DNA of 64,000 nucleotides from contig CBFIDE010000010.1 in NCBI GenBank assembly GCA_965661265.1, positions 21,523-85,522 of the forward strand, given 5' to 3'. The number at the start of each line of letters is the position of its first letter. Within the stretch, counting starts at the first letter, position 1. The position numbers and the translations under genes are program-made. Positions 1-7,940 of the stretch are shown here, piece after piece. This DNA is from CBFIDE01 sp965661265 (lineage in GTDB: Bacteria > Bacteroidota > Bacteroidia > Flavobacteriales > Schleiferiaceae). Below the pieces are notes generated by a model. That model did no database searches. It saw nothing but the letters and a program-made list of their open reading frames with translations, and was not told where the DNA came from.

Positions 1-957
1 ATGAGCTATAAACAAATACGTCTTATTTTAAAGGCTTTTGTGATTGCTCTCGCGATTTCTATGGCATATCTGTTTATAGATGCTTATTTACAATACCAAA
101 ACACAGCTGATAGCTTGGAGTTTCATTTTGTGAAGCTGGTAGATTATCAAGTCATTCCTCCTCATTATATGGGTATGTACCTCAACTTTGGTTATGCCTT
201 GCTGCTTTGGAATCGATTGTCAAACAAGGCTTTGTTTCCAAAAGTGGTGGATGTTTTATTGATCATATTATTTGTTTTATCCGTAGTTTTTATTGGGGTA
301 AGAATGCAGCATTTAGTTTTTGTCTTTGTGAGTTTGTTTATTGCTTGGAAATTCGGAATTGATAAATTTGGATTGATAAAAGCTCTGGCTATTTCTACTT
401 TCACTTTAATTTTGTTTTTTTTATTGGCATGGATTTACGGAGGTACTAGATCAAGAATGATTGATACTTATAATGAAATTAAATCTTTTGAGAAACCGAT
501 TGATAATAAGCAGACTAATCATAGAAAATTCCTTTGGATTGCCGCACTAGAGAATATTCAAGAACGTCCATTTTTAGGTTCAGGAACAGGAGGGGCGGAT
601 CAACATATGCATGAGAAGCTGATGGATGACACTGCATTGTTTTGGAATGGAACTGGAACTTATACGCTATCAGAGAAAATTTATAATTGTCACAATGTGT
701 TTATCCAGCACTGGGTAGCAAACGGAATTATTGGCCTTATACTTGTCTTGAGCTTTTTTATTGTCGCTTTCGCGCGATATAAAAGATATGCAATACCACT
801 TGCTTTTTTATTGATATGCTTTTTTAGCTTTAGCACAGAGAGCATGTTAGAAAGGCAAGCTGGAGTTCTATTTTTCACTTTCTTTTATAGCTTCTTCTTT
901 ATGATGAAGACGGTAAGAAAGGACGATAAGCAGAAGATGAAAATTGAGGAACATTAA
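1..957 (+). CDS. O-antigen ligase/polymerase-like membrane protein (5' end cut by window edge)
   Basis: This is a polytopic membrane protein of the Wzy/WaaL (O-antigen ligase or polymerase) type, which joins or polymerises surface glycans on a lipid carrier at the periplasmic face. The 318 visible residues hold several hydrophobic helices. A ligase-type signature follows: a GSGTGG loop near residue 193, a CHN motif near 230 with a helix after it, and ESMLER at 280-285. The first visible residues align with about residue 105 of the 425-residue paralogue on the opposite strand (868-2145), so roughly 100 N-terminal residues probably lie upstream of the window; the ATG at base 1 need not be the start. 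Its 3' end overlaps the convergent paralogue by 90 bases. Substrate unknown. Confidence 0.8.
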   Translation: MSYKQIRLILKAFVIALAISMAYLFIDAYLQYQNTADSLEFHFVKLVDYQVIPPHYMGMYLNFGYALLLWNRLSNKALFPKVVDVLLIILFVLSVVFIGVRMQHLVFVFVSLFIAWKFGIDKFGLIKALAISTFTLILFFLLAWIYGGTRSRMIDTYNEIKSFEKPIDNKQTNHRKFLWIAALENIQERPFLGSGTGGADQHMHEKLMDDTALFWNGTGTYTLSEKIYNCHNVFIQHWVANGIIGLILVLSFFIVAFARYKRYAIPLAFLLICFFSFSTESMLERQAGVLFFTFFYSFFFMMKTVRKDDKQKMKIEEH

Positions 958-2145
958 GCCCCAATGTCTTTCTAGCATTGATTCAGCCGCTATAGAGCCT
1001 ATAAAATAGAGCAGGATTACGAGTTCAAGAATTTTCCTCTTTAAAAAAAGTATTCTAGCAAGAAAAAGAAGAGGTGCAATTAGCGCTATTAAACCTACTA
1101 ATCCAAGGCTAAGAATAGTTTCTAGATATTGATTATGGCAATTAAATTTTTTGTTCAATCCGTGAGTGAAATTTTTCTCTTTGAATTTTTCGTGATAAAC
1201 TGTTTGAGCATCTCCTAATCCTTGACCAAGAATAGGCTTTTCATTAATTAATTCTAAGGCAATACTCCAGAGAGCTGCCCTTGTATTTACACTATTAAAT
1301 GATTCGCTCGAATTTTGATACTCAAACTCATAATTGGCTAATTGAGCAAATCTTGATTTAATATTCTCTGGAATAGAAACAAAAATTATTGCACCTATTA
1401 TTAGAACAAGGCTAAGTTTAACGCCCGCTTGCTTATAGGATTTTTCTTTAGCTAATAAGAACGGGATAAATAATAGACAAGCCAGAATAAAGGAAATAAT
1501 ATTAGTCCTTGCTTGGAGTAGAACTAGAAATAAACAAAAAAGAAGGCTTAAGAGTATTTTCAATCCTATGGATTTGAATAATCCTTTCTTCCAAACTAGA
1601 AGAGCTAGAACCCCAGCAAAATTGGAGACATAAGCTACATGTACGAGTCCAGTGTTTAATCTTGCGTTTTGTATTCTGCTAAGAATATCCTTTAGGAGTG
1701 GAATGAATTGTGTGTTATTGCTATACGCAATTGCAAGGCTTGTCTGAAAGTAAACTGAGTATGCAAAGAATAGTAAAACAGACAGTATGGTCAGTTTGAA
1801 TAAGATATTAAGTCGAGTTCTACTTAATGTAGTATAGCCAGGACCTAATCCAAGTAATGGCAGAAAGTACAAAAGCTTTTGTGTCCAAAGATTGATATTA
1901 CTTGTATCACTGCTACTAAAGAAGCTGATGGAATAGAGCAGGCCAATCATTCCAAAAAAGTATAGGACCCTTTCTTTTTTGAAAAATGTAGAAACCTTTT
2001 TTGAAGGGGCACTTATGGAATTAAGGACAAGTAGTATCGCGCAAAGCGAAGAAACGGAATAGCTAAAGAATATAGAACCACTCAAAACACAAAGAATTAG
2101 GTAATACCTATCTTCAAAAGTCCTAAGGTTAATATTTAGCTTCAT
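868..2145 (-). CDS. O-antigen ligase/polymerase-like membrane protein
   Basis: A 425-residue inner-membrane protein with about ten hydrophobic segments, of the O-antigen ligase/polymerase (Wzy_C) type. The signature region has 'LINEKPILGQGLGDAQ' at about 299-314, NCHNQYLETILSLGLVG at 335-351 and ESMLER at 388-393, all matched by the convergent gene at 1-957, so the two are paralogues. It is last in a minus-strand run (dnaG, a small unknown gene, a glycosyltransferase, this gene), starting 4 bases after the glycosyltransferase stop, which suggests cotranscription. The 3' end runs antisense through the last 90 bases of the paralogue. Whether it acts as ligase or polymerase cannot be told from sequence. 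Confidence 0.85.
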   Translation of the reverse strand: MKLNINLRTFEDRYYLILCVLSGSIFFSYSVSSLCAILLVLNSISAPSKKVSTFFKKERVLYFFGMIGLLYSISFFSSSDTSNINLWTQKLLYFLPLLGLGPGYTTLSRTRLNILFKLTILSVLLFFAYSVYFQTSLAIAYSNNTQFIPLLKDILSRIQNARLNTGLVHVAYVSNFAGVLALLVWKKGLFKSIGLKILLSLLFCLFLVLLQARTNIISFILACLLFIPFLLAKEKSYKQAGVKLSLVLIIGAIIFVSIPENIKSRFAQLANYEFEYQNSSESFNSVNTRAALWSIALELINEKPILGQGLGDAQTVYHEKFKEKNFTHGLNKKFNCHNQYLETILSLGLVGLIALIAPLLFLARILFLKRKILELVILLYFIGSIAAESMLERHWGLMFLNFHLLLIVLSYRLHHKEEAIKESEK

Positions 2146-2149
2146 ACAT

Positions 2150-3274
2150 TTATTTGATTAACTCCTTATACTGATTTAGATATTGTTGGCCTACAATTTC
2201 AGGGCTATAGGATTGCTCAAACTTAAGCAGGGCATTTGTGATGTAGGTCTCTGGATTCTCCTTGACCTTATTAATGGCCTTTTGAAGAGATACCAAATTC
2301 TCCATTTCATAAAAGGCAACTTCCCCTTTAGAAAAGGATCTCTTTATGGCAGGAAGATCACTAGAAATACAAGCCTTTCTCATTTCAATCGCCTCTAAAA
2401 GAGTTAAAGAAAAACCTTCTGATCTACTCGTAATGATTGCGGCATCACTGAACTTATAATATAAATGAGCATTTTCTAAGATTCCCAAGAACAAACATCT
2501 ATCGAGGACTTGCAACTTAGAGGCAAGCTCTTTTACATTTTTAATTTCTTCTCCTTTCCCAATATGTATAAACTTTAAATCAGGGACTAAGGGTAACACT
2601 CTTATTAATTGATCTAATCCTTTTCCCTCTGTTGCATTTGAAATATTCATCAAGGCAAAATCATCTCCTTTAAATTCCTTGATTTTATTTTCAACATTAA
2701 GGTCATGACCTTCATACTCTATCAACCTTGTGTTTGGAATAACTTCAATATTTTTAAGCTCCCATTCTTTCTCATAATAGTCTCTCATATGCTCTGTAAG
2801 GGCAATGATTCTATCATGCTTTTTATCTAAATATTTCCAAACCTTATTTATTACAGACCCTACCAAACCGTTATATCGGTAGTTATAGTCTTTTTTTGCA
2901 TAGACATGCAGAGTGCTAATGGTTTTGGGCTTTATTTGATTAGAGTGATACCATAGATAGGCGTCAGGTCTTAATCCATGGCTATGAATGATATCGTAAT
3001 TATCTAGCTCTTTCTCATAGGTCATAAAAAAAAGCTCCTTTGCATCTTTTAAATCTAATGCCTGAGGGAGTTTTTCGAAATAGTAAAAATCAAAATCAAT
3101 ATGATCTTCAAGAAGCAATGATAAGTCTAATGCAAAGCGTACTGGACCTATTGGTTGTAAAGAAGGTAAAATGACAGCCACCCTAATATTGGAAGTTTCT
3201 TTCTTGCGTAATCTTCTTAAACCTTTCGGTATTTTGAAAGAAGGTAACCTATATATGTTTAGTTTTTTTCCCAT
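2150..3274 (-). CDS. GT4-family glycosyltransferase
   Basis: A 374-residue retaining GT-B glycosyltransferase of family 4, expected to transfer a sugar from a nucleotide donor onto a surface glycan in the cytoplasm. An N-terminal Rossmann-like half starts near residue 30 ('VAVILPSLQPIGPVRFALD'), with SHG near 98. The C-terminal half has the donor-binding signature: 'NISNATEGKGLDQLIRVLP' near 210-228, HIGKG near 237-241 and the E-x7-E motif EGFSLTLLE at 286-294. Length is normal for the family. It sits 12 bases downstream of the small gene at 3287-3991 and 4 bases upstream of the ligase-like gene, consistent with one glycan-assembly unit. Acceptor and sugar are unknown. Confidence 0.9.
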   Translation of the reverse strand: MGKKLNIYRLPSFKIPKGLRRLRKKETSNIRVAVILPSLQPIGPVRFALDLSLLLEDHIDFDFYYFEKLPQALDLKDAKELFFMTYEKELDNYDIIHSHGLRPDAYLWYHSNQIKPKTISTLHVYAKKDYNYRYNGLVGSVINKVWKYLDKKHDRIIALTEHMRDYYEKEWELKNIEVIPNTRLIEYEGHDLNVENKIKEFKGDDFALMNISNATEGKGLDQLIRVLPLVPDLKFIHIGKGEEIKNVKELASKLQVLDRCLFLGILENAHLYYKFSDAAIITSRSEGFSLTLLEAIEMRKACISSDLPAIKRSFSKGEVAFYEMENLVSLQKAINKVKENPETYITNALLKFEQSYSPEIVGQQYLNQYKELIK

Positions 3275-3286
3275 TCTTAATTTCCC

Positions 3287-3991
3287 CTATTTAGGGAATA
3301 TTCCTCTAGAAGCTGAAATAATGAATCTTGGAGCAAACATACTGAATATATAAAAGGCCCATGCTCTTTTTGGGCCTTCCTTAAATCTTACAGACTGGGC
3401 AAAATGATATATCGCCATACCTCTATCAAAATTAATGAAGTAAAAAAGCTTTCCTACCTCATAGTGATAGTAAGAGATGTCTTTATGATCCTCTGCGCTC
3501 ATCTGTGAACCAATTTTATTAGTGGGTATAATGGGCTTTAAACATATGCTTGAGCTAAATGTAGTTACATTAAAATCGTGACTCTCTTTTGATTTTTCAA
3601 GTAGTTCACTATCACTAAATTTAGCCAATTCAATTCCGTGCTTCTGTATCTTTTTTAGCTGCTCTTTTTGATTCGCTTCAACTATCAAGTTATTTCCTTG
3701 GTCAAAGTATTTTGTTTTAGGAATATATATTTGTGTTCTGCTTAACTCCATATCCGCACAGTTTTGAAGATAATTCTCTTCCCACTTTTCATAAACTGAC
3801 GCATAGTAATGAAGCTTAGTAGTGTCGCTCGGGATGAGCTTGCTTTCTAAATAGGAATTTAAGTGCTCTGCTTTCCAACTTTGAGGTAAGCTTAAAGTGA
3901 AATTCTGAAAGGTTTGTTTTTTTAATTGGCGTAGAAAGGTTTGAGATTCTGTGAATTTAGAACGCTCATTTAAATGAATTAGAATGCTCAT
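3287..3991 (-). CDS. Hypothetical protein, possibly a degenerate GT2-like glycosyltransferase
   Basis: I do not recognise this 234-residue protein with certainty. The first 35 residues ('FLRQLKKQTFQNFTLSLP') resemble the start of family-2 glycosyltransferases, where a 'sll.QTf.nfEiiivDD' helix-strand unit is usual, but the following nucleotide-binding aspartates and a clear DxD motif are missing. The C-terminal part (about 165-234), with 'GKLFYFINFDRGMAIYHFAQ' and 'PKRAWAFYIFSMFAPRFI', resembles the tail helices of some GT2 enzymes. No signal peptide is seen. Its ATG overlaps the dnaG stop in an ATGA, and the GT4 gene follows 12 bases later, so it is probably cotranscribed with both. A non-catalytic or highly diverged glycosyltransferase is an inference only. 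Confidence 0.6.
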   Translation of the reverse strand: MSILIHLNERSKFTESQTFLRQLKKQTFQNFTLSLPQSWKAEHLNSYLESKLIPSDTTKLHYYASVYEKWEENYLQNCADMELSRTQIYIPKTKYFDQGNNLIVEANQKEQLKKIQKHGIELAKFSDSELLEKSKESHDFNVTTFSSSICLKPIIPTNKIGSQMSAEDHKDISYYHYEVGKLFYFINFDRGMAIYHFAQSVRFKEGPKRAWAFYIFSMFAPRFIISASRGIFPK

Positions 3992-5940
3992 CCCACCACA
4001 CGATTCAGCCTTTCATTAATCTTAATTTTTAGTTTATTAAGATCATTCAAACTTGAGATGAGCTCTAAACTAGACCCAGAAGTTTCAAGCTCTCTTATTT
4101 TTAGCTTAATCTCATGTATAGATGCGCTCAATCTTAATTGTTTTAGTCTTAACTGACTTTCAATAGCAAATCTTGGAGCAAGCTCTTCTAAAGGAGTGAC
4201 GTGTACCTTCTGTTTTTTCCAATTATTTAACTGATGTTTCTCACTTATTAAGTCAGCAACTACATTCACAATTTCTTTATTTTTATTTTGAATAAGCTGC
4301 TGAGAACTAAGAACCTCTCCTGTAGTATTGAAATGCTCTTTTATTGTTTCATAAACCAATTGATAAGGCTTATGATAGAAAGAAATATTATCTTGATCTA
4401 GTTCTAGGATAAGATATTCTCCAACCTTTTCTTCTTCAAATTCAACATTGTCTTTTTCACCTTCTTTTGTTTCTTCTGGAGGCATCATAACATTCGCAAA
4501 GTTTAGAAGAAGAGATAATACTGCTTTTTCTTGAAGGTATTCTTCAGAAGAAAGCTCTGATTGATTTTCATCTTTAATAAGATTTAATCGTACTTCTCGA
4601 TCTTCCTCTCTTTTAGATTCTCTCTCAAGATCCTTGAAATTAGCCTTTCTCATTTGGGCTAATTCGCTGAAAAGAATCCTTTCTTCTAATTTTAAAAGTC
4701 GAGCACACTCTTGAACGTATGCTTCCCTTTCTAGGGCATCTGGAATGACAGCTATGCTTTTACAAATTTCTCTAGCAACCTTAGATTTTTCTAGAGGACT
4801 ATCCCCGGCATCAGTCAATAAAAGTTGAGTTTTGTATTGTAAAAAGTCTTTTTTTTCTGCACTAATAAAACTTTCCAAGTCTTCACTACTGTGAGCCTTG
4901 GCAAAAGAATCGGGGTCTTGACCATCTGGGAATAACAGAACTTTGACATTCATGCCTTCTTTTAGAATCATATCGATACCGCGCAAGGAGGCCTTTATTC
5001 CGGCTGCATCACCGTCAAATAGAATGGTAATATTATTAGTAAACCTTTTAATCAGATTAATCTGATCTACCGTTAATGAAGTGCCACTAGAGGCAACTAC
5101 ATTTTTAACGCTTGCTTGGTGGAGACTGATTACATCTGTATATCCTTCTACTAAAAGGCATTCATCCTTTTTACTCAATTCAGACTTGGCTTGAAAAATA
5201 CCATAAAGAGTTTTACTCTTATGATATATCTCAGATTCTGGACTATTGAGGTATTTTGCAATTTTAGCATTGGCTTCTAGAGTTCTTCCTCCAAAGCCTA
5301 ATACTCGTCCCGTATGGCTTAAAATCGGGAACATTACTCTGCCTCTAAAACGATCTGTATTATTGGAGCCATTAATTTTTACTAAACCACTTTTTTCTAG
5401 AAACTCTAATTGATAAGAGTCCTTTAAAGCAGCTTTTGAAAGAGCTTCATATTCATTTGGAGAATAACCTAATTGAAACTCCTTAATGGTTTGATCATTA
5501 AAGCCTCTTTCTTTAAAATATCCATGACCTATGAGTTTGCCTTTTTCACTCTCCCAAAGTTGTTTCTGAAAGTACTTATTAGCGTATTCATTGATTAGAA
5601 ATAGACTTTCCCTTTCAGATCTCTGTTGCTTCTCTTCATCTGATTGACCAGTTTCCTCGATTTCAATATTGTATCTCTTTGCTAGAAATCGTAGAGCTTC
5701 TGGATAAGTGTAGTGCTCATGTTCCATTAAGAAACTCACTACATTGCCACCTTTATTGCTACTAAAGTCCTTGAATATTTGCTTGGCCGGGCTCACCATA
5801 AAAGATGGTGTCTTCTCATTAGAGAATGGGCTAAGCCCTTTAAGACTGCTACCGTTTTTCTTTAAACTGACAAAATCAGAAATAACTTCCTCAATACGGG
5901 CAGTCTCAAAAATTTTATCAATGGTAGCTTGTGAAATCAT
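3988..5940 (-). CDS. dnaG: DNA primase DnaG (zinc-ligand-less form)
   Basis: DnaG makes RNA primers for replication. The 650-residue reading uses the ATG at 5940 ('MISQATID'); a TTG three codons upstream is open but falls inside a likely -7 element. Order: CHC2-type N-terminal domain (1-95), primase core, Toprim with LLVEGYTD and FDGDAAG, and a C-terminal helicase-binding region with DNTP-like coiled segments. In the zinc domain the four usual ligands (C-x2-H and C-x2-C) are S37, S40, D58 and S61, although the surrounding sequence (NEKTPSF.VSP.KQI) is intact. I recall the same replacement in other flavobacterial primases. The Toprim domain is complete, so the enzyme should be active. The stop overlaps the next gene by 4 bases. 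Confidence 0.97.
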   Translation of the reverse strand: MISQATIDKIFETARIEEVISDFVSLKKNGSSLKGLSPFSNEKTPSFMVSPAKQIFKDFSSNKGGNVVSFLMEHEHYTYPEALRFLAKRYNIEIEETGQSDEEKQQRSERESLFLINEYANKYFQKQLWESEKGKLIGHGYFKERGFNDQTIKEFQLGYSPNEYEALSKAALKDSYQLEFLEKSGLVKINGSNNTDRFRGRVMFPILSHTGRVLGFGGRTLEANAKIAKYLNSPESEIYHKSKTLYGIFQAKSELSKKDECLLVEGYTDVISLHQASVKNVVASSGTSLTVDQINLIKRFTNNITILFDGDAAGIKASLRGIDMILKEGMNVKVLLFPDGQDPDSFAKAHSSEDLESFISAEKKDFLQYKTQLLLTDAGDSPLEKSKVAREICKSIAVIPDALEREAYVQECARLLKLEERILFSELAQMRKANFKDLERESKREEDREVRLNLIKDENQSELSSEEYLQEKAVLSLLLNFANVMMPPEETKEGEKDNVEFEEEKVGEYLILELDQDNISFYHKPYQLVYETIKEHFNTTGEVLSSQQLIQNKNKEIVNVVADLISEKHQLNNWKKQKVHVTPLEELAPRFAIESQLRLKQLRLSASIHEIKLKIRELETSGSSLELISSLNDLNKLKIKINERLNRVVG

Positions 5941-5946
5941 AGAAGA

Positions 5947-5954
5947 CAAAAATA
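5947..5954 (-). promoter_or_regulatory. Candidate -7 promoter element for dnaG
   Basis: Read on the minus strand the bases are TATTTTTG, a match to the Bacteroidota -7 consensus TAnnTTTG. Only 6 bases separate it from the dnaG ATG at 5940, so the mRNA would have almost no leader. No convincing -33 TTG was found. The element lies between the MscS-gene terminator and dnaG, the only place where a dedicated dnaG promoter could be. Confidence 0.4.
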
Positions 5955-5975
5955 CACTTTGAGATTTGAATACAT

Positions 5976-6006
5976 AAAAAAAGGAGAGCGAAAGCTCTCC
6001 TTTTTT
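5976..6006 (-). terminator. Rho-independent terminator (of the MscS-type gene)
   Basis: A 7-bp stem GGAGAGC/GCTCTCC (5983-5989 with 5994-6000) with a short loop is flanked by an A-run (5976-5982) and a T-run (6001-6006), so it could work in both directions. It lies 19 bases after the stop of the mechanosensitive channel gene and just upstream of dnaG, separating the two transcripts. Confidence 0.85.
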
Positions 6007-6024
6007 ATAACTATATATTGAATA

Positions 6025-6840
6025 TTAATCTTTGTGCAAGTGTATATCCATTTGTGGAAACGGAATACCAACTCCTTCAGCGTCAAATCTCTTTTTAACT
6101 TTTTCGTTAAGACTATTTACGACATCCCAATAGTGGGCATTGGTGGACCATGCTCTAAGATTGAAGTTAACGCTACTATCTCCCAAAGATGAAAGGAAAA
6201 TAATAGGCTCAGGATCTTTAAGAACATTTTCATCAGAATTAACGATGTCTAATATGATTGCTTTTGCTTTGTCGATATCATCAGTATATCCAATTCCAAA
6301 AGTCATATCCAATCTTCTATTGTTGTGGAAAGAATAATTAGTTAGAGTGCCATTACTTAAAACAGCATTTGGCACTACCACTTCTTGATTTTGAACAGTT
6401 GTAATATAAGTATAGAAAATTTGAATTTCTCTAACTGTTCCGCTTACTCCATTGGCATCAATATAGTCACCAACCTTAAAAGGCTTTAGAATTAGAATTA
6501 AAATTCCTCCGGCAAAATTAGATAAGCTTCCTTGTAGTGCAAGACCAACAGCCAAACCAGCAGCACCAAGAATTGCAACAAAGGATGTCATTTGAATGCC
6601 TAACATACCGGCAACGGTAATTACCAACATTACTTTTAATAAAGCGCCTACAAGACTAGATAGAAATGGTCTTAATGACTCATCAATATCTCTTTTTATC
6701 ATTGCTTTCCTAAAAATAGAACTGATTTTCTTAACAACCCATAAACCTATTAATAAGGTTATTAAAGCCGTAACGATTTTAGTACCGTAAGTGATGGTAA
6801 GTGTACTTATGGTGTCCCAATAGTTTTCGATATTATCCAT
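6025..6840 (-). CDS. MscS-family small-conductance mechanosensitive channel
   Basis: A 271-residue inner-membrane channel that would open on membrane tension and release solutes during hypo-osmotic shock. Three hydrophobic helices span about 12-110. The third is the Gly/Ala-rich pore helix with 'GLAVGLALQGSLSNFAGG', followed by 'KPFKVGDYI', the start of the beta domain that marks the family. The C-terminal alpha/beta domain ends in 'IPFPQMDIHLHKD', the usual MscS ending. Length is close to E. coli MscS (286). It appears monocistronic: terminator downstream (5976-6006), own promoter candidate upstream (6867-6874). Confidence 0.93.
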   Translation of the reverse strand: MDNIENYWDTISTLTITYGTKIVTALITLLIGLWVVKKISSIFRKAMIKRDIDESLRPFLSSLVGALLKVMLVITVAGMLGIQMTSFVAILGAAGLAVGLALQGSLSNFAGGILILILKPFKVGDYIDANGVSGTVREIQIFYTYITTVQNQEVVVPNAVLSNGTLTNYSFHNNRRLDMTFGIGYTDDIDKAKAIILDIVNSDENVLKDPEPIIFLSSLGDSSVNFNLRAWSTNAHYWDVVNSLNEKVKKRFDAEGVGIPFPQMDIHLHKD

Positions 6841-6866
6841 GTTTTTTTGTGTGTGATAATGTTTTG

Positions 6867-6874
6867 CAAACTTA
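6867..6874 (-). promoter_or_regulatory. Candidate -7 promoter element for the MscS-type gene
   Basis: Minus-strand TAAGTTTG matches TAnnTTTG and lies 26 bases upstream of the ATG at 6840. No clear -33 TTG is present at the usual distance. Confidence 0.5.
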
Positions 6875-6911
6875 TGAAACCTAATGATTTAAAATACCAT
6901 TGCCTTGAAAA

Positions 6912-7886
6912 TCACTTGTTTCGGGTAATTACGTAAAAAGAAAGCTTTTCCAAAGCAATACGAGCATCGTTTTCAGGAAACTCTTTTAGTATCTCAATGG
7001 CTTTTTCGTAGTAATTATTCATTTGTTCAGTAGCGTATTCAATCCCGCCTACCTCCTTAACCTTAGAGATTAGCTCCTTTACCTTATGCGTATTTTTATT
7101 AAATCGTTTTACAATATTGATAAGACTTTTCTTGTCTTTTTTAGAAACATTATTTAGGGTATAGATCAAAGGCAATGTCATTTTTTGCTCCTTTATATCT
7201 GCCCCAGTTGGCTTTCCACTTTTATTTATTTTTTCATAATCAAAAAGATCATCTTTAATTTGAAAAGCAATACCTAGGTATTCTCCAAAAAGCTTAATCT
7301 TATCAATATCCTCTCTTGATTGGTTGACAGAAGAAAAGCCTACACCGCAGCAGGAAGCAATTAAGGATGCCGTTTTCTGGCGAATAATATCATAGTAAAT
7401 TTCTTCTGTGATATCTAATCTTCTGGCTTTTTCAATTTGAAGAAGTTCACCTTCGCTCATTTCACGGACCGCTGTACTTACGATTTTTAAGAGTTCATGT
7501 TCTTCATTTTCTACAGCTAATAAAAGAACTTTAGAAAGTAAAAAATCACCCACTAAAACTGCAATTTTGTTTTTCCAAAGAGCATTTATAGAAAAGAATC
7601 CTCTCCTTCTATCGCTATCATCAACAACATCATCATGAACAAGAGTAGCGGTATGCATTAGTTCAACTAAGGCTGCTCCTCTATAGGTGCTTTCGTTGAT
7701 CTCGCCCATCATTTTAGCCGTTAGAAAAACAAGCAATGGACGCATCTGCTTACCTTTTCGCTTATAGATATAATAAGTAACTCTGTTCAAAAGGGCCACC
7801 TTGCTTGCCATAAAGTCTTTAAACTTAGGCTCAAACAAATCCATTTCTTTGGCAACGGGGGCTTTTATTAAATCAAGTGTACTCAT
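6912..7886 (-). CDS. Polyprenyl diphosphate synthase (trans-isoprenyl diphosphate synthase)
   Basis: A 324-residue all-helical enzyme that extends allylic diphosphates with isopentenyl diphosphate, most likely to the long-chain precursor of the menaquinone side chain (IspB/HepT type). The first aspartate-rich motif is DDVVDD at 85-90, followed by an Arg pair in SDRRRG, and the second is KDDLFDYE near residue 213. The cytosolic location is expected from the lack of a signal peptide. Product length cannot be read from sequence; the residues before the first motif ('LMHTATLVH') are small, which fits a long product. It lies between the MscS gene and rlmN on the same strand; menaquinone would feed the alternative complex III encoded at 28443-36817. 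Confidence 0.92.
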   Translation of the reverse strand: MSTLDLIKAPVAKEMDLFEPKFKDFMASKVALLNRVTYYIYKRKGKQMRPLLVFLTAKMMGEINESTYRGAALVELMHTATLVHDDVVDDSDRRRGFFSINALWKNKIAVLVGDFLLSKVLLLAVENEEHELLKIVSTAVREMSEGELLQIEKARRLDITEEIYYDIIRQKTASLIASCCGVGFSSVNQSREDIDKIKLFGEYLGIAFQIKDDLFDYEKINKSGKPTGADIKEQKMTLPLIYTLNNVSKKDKKSLINIVKRFNKNTHKVKELISKVKEVGGIEYATEQMNNYYEKAIEILKEFPENDARIALEKLSFYVITRNK

Positions 7887-7940
7887 ATTTGGCTAAGGTA
7901 AGAAGCTAGATTATCTAAAAAAGAAAAGCATCTAAGAATA

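Noticed and set aside
1..957. N-terminally short ligase-like gene as a pseudogene
   Set aside because: It begins at base 1 and aligns with about residue 105 of its paralogue, so the missing part most likely lies outside the window.
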